DNA from: Pseudomonadota bacterium
GTDB lineage: Bacteria > Myxococcota_A > UBA9042
Assembly (NCBI GenBank): GCA_005792545.1
Contig: SXRM01000399.1
Location: forward strand, 1 to 35,199
Length of the DNA: 35,199 bases
Reading direction: 5' to 3'
Shown here: positions 17,660 to 24,328 of the stretch, one piece after another
Position numbering within the stretch: the first letter of the stretch is position 1
Layout of the letters: every line of letters begins with the position of its first letter
Program-made: the position numbers and the translations under genes
Notes under the pieces: generated by a model
Database searches by the model: none
What the model saw: only the letters and a program-made list of their open reading frames with translations
Told to the model about the DNA's origin: nothing

Positions 17660-18281
17660 CCACACGCTGGTCCGTGAGGGTATCCGCGGCCTGTTGGAAG
17701 CCCGCATGCCCGAGGCGCAAGTGGTGGGCGAGGCGGCCTCGGGGCGCGAAACCCTGCAGCTGTGCGCGAGGCTGCAGCCGGACCTGCTGGTCCTCGACGT
17801 GTCGATGCCCGACCTGAGCGGCATGGACGTGTTGGCCGAGCTGCACGGCATCAGCCCGTTGACCAAGACCGCTGTCGTCTCGCAGTACACCGACCGGGCC
17901 TATGTGATTCGCGCGCTCAAGCTTGGCGCCAAGGCCTACCTGCCCAAGGTCGCGGCGGCGCGCGACCTGGTGGCGGCGTTGCGCGCAGTGCTGGCGGGCC
18001 GCACCTGGCTCGATCCTTCGGTGGCGGACCTGGTTGTTGACGCGGCGCTGCACCCGAGCGAAGCCAACGAACCGGCAGAACTGGCGCAGCTGACGGCGCG
18101 CGAGCGCGAGGTGCTAGGACTGATTGCCCAAGGGCGCACCGGGCCAGAGATGGCCAGGATTCTGGGCATTTCGTTGCACACCGCCAACCGGCACCGGGCG
18201 AACTTGATGGAGAAGTTGGGGGCCCACAGCAAGACGGACCTGGTCAAGCTGGCGGTGCGGTTGGGGGTGGTGGAGGTGTAG
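17622..18281 (+). CDS. NarL/FixJ-family response regulator
   Basis: 219 residues. The receiver domain (about 6-122) has acidic pocket D12/D13, phosphoacceptor D59 (LVLDVSMPDLSG) and conserved K109 (YLPK). A LuxR-type helix-turn-helix follows at about 152-215 (LTAREREVLGLIAQG ... HTANRHRANLMEKLG). The start ATG at 17622 has GGAGG at 17612-17616 and lies inside the end of the kinase gene, so the two are translationally coupled and form a cognate pair. Its target is unknown; the neighbouring cytochrome operon is the obvious candidate. Confidence 0.95.
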   Translation: MSAHPAKLVLADDHTLVREGIRGLLEARMPEAQVVGEAASGRETLQLCARLQPDLLVLDVSMPDLSGMDVLAELHGISPLTKTAVVSQYTDRAYVIRALKLGAKAYLPKVAAARDLVAALRAVLAGRTWLDPSVADLVVDAALHPSEANEPAELAQLTAREREVLGLIAQGRTGPEMARILGISLHTANRHRANLMEKLGAHSKTDLVKLAVRLGVVEV

Positions 18282-18424
18282 GGGCGCGGAAATGATGTGC
18301 TGCGTCCTTGCCGGGCCGAGAGCTGGCTGCGTAGTTCAGGGACCGCGACTTCGCGCGCCGAATCGGCGACGGCCGCCAGGGGGTTCCGGTATTGTGAACG
18401 CTCTGTCCAGCGCGTGCTCCGGTC

Positions 18425-18453
18425 TTGTCGCTGGCCACTTGGTCTGGTAAGTT
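18425..18453 (+). promoter_or_regulatory. Candidate promoter of the toxin-antitoxin operon
   Basis: TTGTCG (18425-18430), a 17-nt spacer and TAAGTT (18448-18453), ending 34 nt before the antitoxin ATG at 18488. Such operons are usually autoregulated by the toxin-antitoxin complex, but I see no obvious palindromic operator here. Confidence 0.4.
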
Positions 18454-18487
18454 GACCATCTACCCGAAGTCGGGTGCGGAGCCAGCG

Positions 18488-18715
18488 ATGCGACAGGTCA
18501 ACATTGCGGACGCGAAGGCCCACTTGTCCGAGCTCGTGCAGCAGGCGTTGGCGGGAGAGGAAGTGTGGATTGCGCGCGACGGCAAGCCGCAAGTGCGCCT
18601 GATGCCTGTTGTACAGCCGTCCAAGCGCGTGCCGGGGCTTTCGCGGGGCGTCGTGACGTTCATGGCCGACGATTTTGATGCGCCCTTGGATGAGTTCGCG
18701 GAGTACCAACCTTGA
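18488..18715 (+). CDS. Type II antitoxin, Phd/YefM (VapB-like) family
   Basis: 75 residues. The N-terminal half (MRQVNIADAKAHLSEL, then an AxAGEEVWIARDGKPQVRL segment) is the classic Phd/YefM DNA-binding fold, and the short acidic C-terminus (DDFDAPLDEFAEY) is the usual toxin-wrapping tail. The start at 18488 is preferred over an upstream in-frame GTG/TTG extension because the family N-terminus begins at this Met. It precedes and overlaps the toxin gene by 4 bp (TTGA), the standard antitoxin-first order. Confidence 0.9.
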   Translation: MRQVNIADAKAHLSELVQQALAGEEVWIARDGKPQVRLMPVVQPSKRVPGLSRGVVTFMADDFDAPLDEFAEYQP

Positions 18716-19098
18716 AAGTCCTGCTCGACACGCACGCACTACTTTGGTGGGTCGGTCAGCCAGAGCGCTTGTCGCCTGCTGCGCGCGCGGTGCTGCTCGA
18801 TCCAGAGAACGCTGTTTTTGTCAGTGTGGCCAGTTGCTGGGAGATGGCCATCAAGCAGAGCCTCGGCAAGCTCACTTTGTCCAAACCAATTCAGCGCTTG
18901 GTTGCCGACGAAGTGGCGGCAAATGGGTTTAGGGTGCTGTCGGTTGAGCTTGCCCACGTCGTCCGCGTGGCGACCTTGCCCTTTGCACACAAGGACCCGT
19001 TTGACCGGCTCTTGGTCGCACAAGCCCTTGTCGCAGGGTTGCAGATCGTGACAGCCGACGAGCAAATCAGGGCCTATGCCGTCGAAGTACTCTGGTAG
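18712..19098 (+). CDS. VapC-like PIN-domain ribonuclease toxin
   Basis: 128 residues, the usual size of a PIN-domain toxin. The metal-binding acidic residues are visible: D6 in LLDTHALLWW, E44 in SCWEMAIK, D98 in DPFDRLL and D116 in TADEQI. By family knowledge the enzyme cleaves RNA, commonly tRNA or rRNA, when the antitoxin is degraded. The start is a TTG at 18712 that overlaps the antitoxin stop (TTGA, 18712-18715). All acidic residues are present, so it looks active. Confidence 0.9.
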   Translation: MKVLLDTHALLWWVGQPERLSPAARAVLLDPENAVFVSVASCWEMAIKQSLGKLTLSKPIQRLVADEVAANGFRVLSVELAHVVRVATLPFAHKDPFDRLLVAQALVAGLQIVTADEQIRAYAVEVLW

Positions 19099-19193
19099 CG
19101 ACGGGCTGGGCCACAGTGCGCCACGCCGGCTTGCACCCGCCCCGCATCTGCCGTCCAATACGCGCGCCCGGCCAGCGCCGGCAAGGCCCTCGC

Positions 19194-21341
19194 ATGAACG
19201 CGCTTCGCCCCCTGCTCCTGCTTGCCCTGGCCACCTCCGGCTGCATGGGCACCGGCGCCACTCTGCAACCGGCGGCCGAGCTGCCCGTGACCAAGGTCGT
19301 GCTGTACCAGAACGGCGTCGGCTACTTCGAGCGGCGCGGCACGGTGGTCGGCAAGGACCTGGAATTGCGGGTGCGCCCCGACCAGATCAACGATGTGCTC
19401 AAGTCGCTGACGGTGCTCGACTTGTCGGGCAGCGTGGCCAGTTCGGTCAGCCTGCCGGTCGAGCGCTCGGGCGATGAAGTGGCGATGCACCTGCCGCATG
19501 AGGTGCGCTCGGCGCAGGGCATGATGGCGCTGCTTTCGGTCTTGCGCGGTGCCCAGGTCGAGGTGCATGGCCAAAACGGCCGCCAGATTGGCCGGGTGGT
19601 GGGCGTCGAGCGCAGCCAGACCGCAGACGGCGACGGCAAGCTGGTCGAGACGCCGATCCTGACGCTGCTCGCCGCCGACGACAGCGTGGTCAAGACGCCG
19701 GTGGCCGGCATCGACAAGGTGGTCATCGGCGACAAGACCCTGGCCGTGGGTTTGCAGCAGTCGATGGACATTGCGCGGCGCGACGGCGCCTGGAAGCCGG
19801 CGAGCGTGCAGGTGCGCATGGCCGACGGCGGCAGTCACGACCTGCTGGTGTCGTACATCCACGAAGTGCCCGTGTGGCGGCCGGCCTACCGCGCGTGGGT
19901 CGAGGCCGGCAAGGGCGTCACGCTGCAAGGCTGGGCGATTGTCGACAACGTGTCGGGCGAGGCCTGGAAAGACGTGGACCTGACGCTAGTGGTCGGCTCG
20001 CCGCTGTCGTTTCGCTACAACCTGCACACGCCGCATCGGGTACCGCGGCCAGACTTGTCGAGCCGCTTGCCGCAGGTCGCCGAAGCGCCGCCGGAGCCGG
20101 ATGTCGGCTACGAGGATGCGCCTGCACCGCCGCCAGAGGCGCCCATGGCCGAAGCCGAAAAGAAGCCCTACGCCGGACCCGGTGGCGGAGGTGCCATGCC
20201 GCGGCCGGCCCCTCGACCTGCTGCGGCGTCCAAGGCGTACAAGAAAGGCAAGATGGCCGAGGCGTCCGCCGATGAGGCAGGGGACGACGGTGAACGGCAG
20301 CGCGCCCAGCAGGAATCGAGCCGCCGCGACGCCGCCATCCGTCAGGCCCAAGCCCTGGTCACCGGTCGCGAGGTCGGCGCGCTCTACACCTACCGCGCGC
20401 AAAAGCCCGTGACCGTGCCCGACCGCTCGGCGGCGCTCATCAACATCGTGTCGCGCAAGGCCGACGGGCAAGAGGTGTTTTTGTTCCGCGAGCCCAACAG
20501 CGGTCAGCAGCCCTATCGCGCGGTGCTGTTGCGCAACGGCAAGGAGTCGTCGCTGGAAGGAGGGCCGATTACGCTGTACGTCGACGGTACGTTTGCCGGC
20601 GAGGGTTACATCGGCCGCGTCGGCAAAGACGAGACGACGTTCATCCCCTATGCCCGCGAGTCCGGGTTCGCACTCAATCAGCGCTACGAAGAGACCATCT
20701 CGGACCGCCGCATCGCCAAGATCCTGGGCGGCCGCATCTGGATCCAGGCCAAGCGCGTCTACACCCGCACCGTAAACATCGACAGCAACCGCGACCAGCC
20801 GAGCACCTGCTACGTCAAGCTGCACCGCACCGGCGGCACTGAACTGGTGGACCCGCCCAAGGACATCGTCAAGGCCGGCGGCGAGTTCTTCGTGCCGGTG
20901 CAAGTGCCGGCAAAGACCAAAGGCACCGTCAAGATTATCGAATCGACGCCGATTTCGTCGATCGAGACGGGGCTGACGGCGGCGGCCATCGACGCGCTCA
21001 AGTACTGGCTGACCAACAGCAAGCCTGAGGAAGCGCTCGCAGGCCCAATCCGCGAAGCACTGGCAACCCACGACGACATCAGTAAGCAAGAGCAGCGCAT
21101 CTACGAGCTGCAACAGCAGCGCGACACGCTCGACCAGGAGCAGCGCCGCATCCAGGGCAACCTCGATGCGCTGCCGCCGGGACCAGTCGCTGCCGACTTG
21201 CGCAAGAAGCTGGTCGGGCAGCTCGATGACGCCAGCAAGAAAGCCGCCGAGGTCGCCAAGCACATCGTCGAAGCGCAGGTCAAGATTGCGGCGCTGCGCG
21301 AGAAGCTCCGGGTGCTGTTGGCGGGGGTCGAGTTGAAGTAG
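19194..21341 (+). CDS. DUF4139-like lipoprotein with C-terminal coiled coil
   Basis: 715 residues from the ATG at 19194. Signal peptide with lipobox TSGC (Cys17), so the mature protein is probably lipid-anchored. The N-terminal sequence after the anchor (LPVTKVVLYQNGVGYFERRG) and the long beta-rich body resemble the DUF4139 / mucoidy-inhibitor-like family, whose biochemical role is unknown. Residues about 291-375 are a Pro/Ala/Lys/Glu-rich low-complexity linker that splits the body, and residues about 623-712 form a Gln/Glu/Lys-rich coiled coil. TTGCAC (19131-19136) with a poor TCCAAT -10 box 17 nt downstream is a weak promoter candidate. It heads an envelope-protein cluster. Confidence 0.75.
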   Translation: MNALRPLLLLALATSGCMGTGATLQPAAELPVTKVVLYQNGVGYFERRGTVVGKDLELRVRPDQINDVLKSLTVLDLSGSVASSVSLPVERSGDEVAMHLPHEVRSAQGMMALLSVLRGAQVEVHGQNGRQIGRVVGVERSQTADGDGKLVETPILTLLAADDSVVKTPVAGIDKVVIGDKTLAVGLQQSMDIARRDGAWKPASVQVRMADGGSHDLLVSYIHEVPVWRPAYRAWVEAGKGVTLQGWAIVDNVSGEAWKDVDLTLVVGSPLSFRYNLHTPHRVPRPDLSSRLPQVAEAPPEPDVGYEDAPAPPPEAPMAEAEKKPYAGPGGGGAMPRPAPRPAAASKAYKKGKMAEASADEAGDDGERQRAQQESSRRDAAIRQAQALVTGREVGALYTYRAQKPVTVPDRSAALINIVSRKADGQEVFLFREPNSGQQPYRAVLLRNGKESSLEGGPITLYVDGTFAGEGYIGRVGKDETTFIPYARESGFALNQRYEETISDRRIAKILGGRIWIQAKRVYTRTVNIDSNRDQPSTCYVKLHRTGGTELVDPPKDIVKAGGEFFVPVQVPAKTKGTVKIIESTPISSIETGLTAAAIDALKYWLTNSKPEEALAGPIREALATHDDISKQEQRIYELQQQRDTLDQEQRRIQGNLDALPPGPVAADLRKKLVGQLDDASKKAAEVAKHIVEAQVKIAALREKLRVLLAGVELK

Positions 21342-21448
21342 CCAGGTAGACTGGCGCATCGCCCATTGCGCCCGCGCACCCGCTTTGCCAAGCTGCGGCC
21401 CCTGGCGCCGCCAACCCGGCGCTCCACCTCCCCGCCATCTGGTGCCAA

Positions 21449-23218
21449 ATGTCGAGATTTCCCACGCCATCGGCGCTCGCCGCGCTGTCGGCCGCTGCCA
21501 CCTTCGCGCTCTCCGCTTGTGGTGATCCCGCCAAGCCCGCCGCTGCGGCGCCTGTCGATGCCATCACCGCGACCGACACGGCTGCCTTCGATGGCGCGGA
21601 TGCAGTCGCAGCAGCCGAAGTGACTGCCGACATCACAACTGTGCCAGAGACGGCCGAGGCCGACGCAGCATCGGCCGCCGACACCGCGACCGGACCTGCG
21701 CTTTGCGCAGACGGCACGCAGCCCAAGAAGCTCGCTGCCGGCCCGTATGGCCCACTGCGGCACGACCTCGCCGAGCCGTTCACCATGGAATTGGCCGACG
21801 GCACGACTTTCGATTTTGCCGCGTCGTTCAGTGGATGCGACACCTACGCCTTCATACCCGACACCATCGTCATCTCCGAGGTCAATCCGGTGTCGGTGTG
21901 GACCAAGGACCTGGCCGCGCTGCTCAAAGCCTCGCCCAAGAACACCCACTACTTTTTCGTGTCGCGGCTGTCGAACTCGTCCGACGTCGTCAAGAGCACG
22001 CAGGCCATGCAAGAGCGCATCGGCGACGCGCTCAACACGCTGGACGAGGCGACGGGCGCGCATTGGTTCAGCCGCCTGCACGTCGCCAAGAAGTCGGCGC
22101 TCGGCCAGGCCAACTGGATCGGGCAAGTGCTGCAGAGCCACGGCAAGATGGGCTTTGGCATCGACCGCGACCAGCGCGTGCGCGGCTTTGGCAGCTTCGC
22201 CGATGTGACGCGCTCGGACCCCAAGCTGCAGGCGGCGGGCAAGTGGCCTTGGCAAGCCAATCTCGCCTATGCGGCGCACGAGCCGGTGTTCTGGAATGCG
22301 CAGTTCGCGCGGCAGGCCAAGCTTGATGCGTTGAAGGCGACGGTCGTGGACCTGTGGAAAGGCGAAGTGCTGGCCGAGTTTGCGGAAGTCGACATGGACC
22401 TGCCCGGCGCGCCGACGATGGCCACCTACGACGCCCTGTGGGTCGAGGTCGACATGCGCTGCCCCAAGGCCAACGAGGTCGAGTTCGGCAACTGCGGCGC
22501 CTGGGACTACCTGGCCGGCCTGCGCGTGACCGGCCCCGACGGCAAAGACCGTGAGATTGCCCGCTTCATCACCACTTACCACCGCGAGTCGCACTGGATT
22601 GTCGACGCCACGCCGATGCTGTTCTTGCTCGGCAAGGGCGGCAAGCACCACTTCCGCTGGGACTTCGCGCCGAGTTGGAACAAGCAGCCCACCGAGACGC
22701 GCCTGCGGCTGCACCTGGCCAAGACCGGCGCCGTCAGCCGACCGGTCGCGGGCACGTACCTGTGGGATGGTGCGGCCTGGAACAGCAAGTACGACGCCGC
22801 GCACCCTGACGTGCAGGTGCCGATCCCGGCCAGCGCCAAGAAAGTCGAGCTGTTTGCGCTCGTCACCGGTCACGGCGCCGACAAGGCCACGCAGTGCGCC
22901 GAATTCTGCAACCACCAGCACCACGTCAGCGCCGGTGGCACCACCTACAAGCTCGACTTTCCGATGGCCGGCACCCAGAGCCAGTGCGTGCCGCAGATGA
23001 CCAAGGGCATGACCCCCAACCAAGGCGGCACCTGGTGGTTCGGCCGCGGTGGTTGGTGTCCGGGTCAACAGGTCGAGCCGTGGCGGGTGACGCTGGGTGC
23101 CGAAGCCAAGCCAGGAACGACCGTGACGTTGAACTACAAGGGGATTTTCAACGGCAAAGCGCCGCCCGACGGCGAGGGCAACATTCACCTGGTCAGTTGG
23201 CTGGTGGTGTACGAATAG
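21449..23218 (+). CDS. PNGase F-like lipoprotein with N-terminal redoxin-like region
   Basis: 589 residues. Lipobox LSAC (Cys24) is followed by an Ala/Asp/Thr-rich linker (25-85). Residues about 95-290 resemble a thioredoxin/redoxin fold in outline (PFTMELADGTTFDFAASFSGC), but no CxxC pair is visible. Residues about 315-585 match the two-domain peptide-N4-(N-acetyl-glucosaminyl)asparagine amidase F fold: EVDMRCP, CGAWDYLAGLRV and REIARFITTY in the first lobe; GHG ... CAEFCNHQHH and GTW ... RGGWCPG in the second. The acidic residues I recall as catalytic in PNGase F (Asp60, Glu206) map to D353 and E485; the third (Glu118) has no clear match. It may therefore remove N-glycans or be a related binding protein. 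The gene converges on the barrel gene with a 6-bp gap. Confidence 0.8.
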   Translation: MSRFPTPSALAALSAAATFALSACGDPAKPAAAAPVDAITATDTAAFDGADAVAAAEVTADITTVPETAEADAASAADTATGPALCADGTQPKKLAAGPYGPLRHDLAEPFTMELADGTTFDFAASFSGCDTYAFIPDTIVISEVNPVSVWTKDLAALLKASPKNTHYFFVSRLSNSSDVVKSTQAMQERIGDALNTLDEATGAHWFSRLHVAKKSALGQANWIGQVLQSHGKMGFGIDRDQRVRGFGSFADVTRSDPKLQAAGKWPWQANLAYAAHEPVFWNAQFARQAKLDALKATVVDLWKGEVLAEFAEVDMDLPGAPTMATYDALWVEVDMRCPKANEVEFGNCGAWDYLAGLRVTGPDGKDREIARFITTYHRESHWIVDATPMLFLLGKGGKHHFRWDFAPSWNKQPTETRLRLHLAKTGAVSRPVAGTYLWDGAAWNSKYDAAHPDVQVPIPASAKKVELFALVTGHGADKATQCAEFCNHQHHVSAGGTTYKLDFPMAGTQSQCVPQMTKGMTPNQGGTWWFGRGGWCPGQQVEPWRVTLGAEAKPGTTVTLNYKGIFNGKAPPDGEGNIHLVSWLVVYE

Positions 23219-23224
23219 CCCGGG

Positions 23225-24235
23225 TCAGTAGCGCACACCCAGCGCGAGTCCCAGCGGCGCCGATGCCGCCCCAGTCTCGTTGTCGGTGAAGTGCCACCAG
23301 GCATCTGCGAACCAGGCCACGTCGCCCATCGGCCAGTCCATGCCCAGGGTCAGCGTGCCGAGCATCGCCGAGCGCAGGATGTCGGCCTCGCCGTCGATGC
23401 CGCAGGCGCGGTTGCGGACATCGGGCGAATCGAAATCGCCACACGCCAGAAGCACCACCTGCGAGCCCGGGCTGTAAGGGACGATTTGCATCCCAAGGCC
23501 AAGGTTGAGGTGCACATCGGGCCGCACCTGCAACTCGGCCTGTCCGAACAGCGCGGTGCGCACGGCAATCGCAACGCCACGCCGAATAAAGGCATCTTGA
23601 AAGCGCGTCCAGTGCTCGCCGGGCGCTTCGACCTCTGCCAACTGCGCTTGCGTCAGCGGCATGCGCTGCTCGGGCTGCTGCAGCCTGGCGTTGCGGTCGC
23701 GGACCCAATCGGTAACGCGCACCATCCGCGCCCACGGCACACGACCGACGCCGAACTCGCTGGACAACCGGATCGCGTGTTGGCCAATCGGAAAGCGGTT
23801 GCGCAGGGCAAAACCACCCCACGCCGAGGTGGATTCGTTCAACTCGCCCTTGTGGATGCCCTGCACGGTGTCACTGGCCAAGGCGCGGTGGCCGAGGTCA
23901 CCCCACAAGCTCAGCTCCAGGCGCGAGGCCAGGCCCACGCTGGCAGCGCCGCGCAACAGCGTCGAGGTCGCCTCGTGGCTCGCCCGCGCGGAAACGCCGC
24001 GCGGCCGCGCCGCCGAAGGGACCAGACCGCCGGCAAAATCACCTTGCACCGACCACTGACCGCGGGCCTCCTGCGGCCCCTGAATGCGCGCGCCGGTCGG
24101 CACGGGCATCAGCGCGACCTGATCGACGCGCACGACGCGGTTGATATTGCAGGCGGGCGCGACGGTGAGTGCCAGCAGCGCAGACAAGCACACCCCGATC
24201 GATGGGGCCATGCTGCTCTTGGGCTGGGGGCTCAT
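23225..24235 (-). CDS. Probable outer-membrane beta-barrel protein
   Basis: 336 residues from the ATG at 24235; a second in-frame ATG at 24211 is also possible. A signal peptide ends near APAC (about residues 30-33), a weak lipobox. The rest is rich in alternating polar/hydrophobic strands with many aromatic residues (LELSLWGDLGH, HLNLGLGMQIV, LTLGMDWPMGDVAWFADAWWHF) and ends in LGVRY, an aromatic C-terminal residue as in many outer-membrane barrels. No specific family recognised. A good promoter candidate precedes it at 24263-24291. Confidence 0.7.
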   Translation of the reverse strand: MSPQPKSSMAPSIGVCLSALLALTVAPACNINRVVRVDQVALMPVPTGARIQGPQEARGQWSVQGDFAGGLVPSAARPRGVSARASHEATSTLLRGAASVGLASRLELSLWGDLGHRALASDTVQGIHKGELNESTSAWGGFALRNRFPIGQHAIRLSSEFGVGRVPWARMVRVTDWVRDRNARLQQPEQRMPLTQAQLAEVEAPGEHWTRFQDAFIRRGVAIAVRTALFGQAELQVRPDVHLNLGLGMQIVPYSPGSQVVLLACGDFDSPDVRNRACGIDGEADILRSAMLGTLTLGMDWPMGDVAWFADAWWHFTDNETGAASAPLGLALGVRY

Positions 24236-24262
24236 GTCGGACTCCGCGTTGCGCAGAGGGGC

Positions 24263-24291
24263 AGGGTACGGTCGGCCGGGAGTGGATGCAA
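24263..24291 (-). promoter_or_regulatory. Candidate promoter of the barrel protein gene
   Basis: On the minus strand TTGCAT (24291-24286), a 17-nt spacer and TACCCT (24268-24263), ending 27 nt before the ATG at 24235. It separates the barrel gene transcriptionally from the beta-helix gene upstream. Confidence 0.4.
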
Positions 24292-24328
24292 ATGGCAGAC
24301 TTGCCGCGTCAGGCGGGTCCGGCACGGG

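Noticed and set aside
21101..23188. A 695-codon open frame on the minus strand opposite the PNGase F-like gene
   Set aside because: The plus strand encodes a signal peptide and paired PNGase F motifs; the antisense frame shows no domain.
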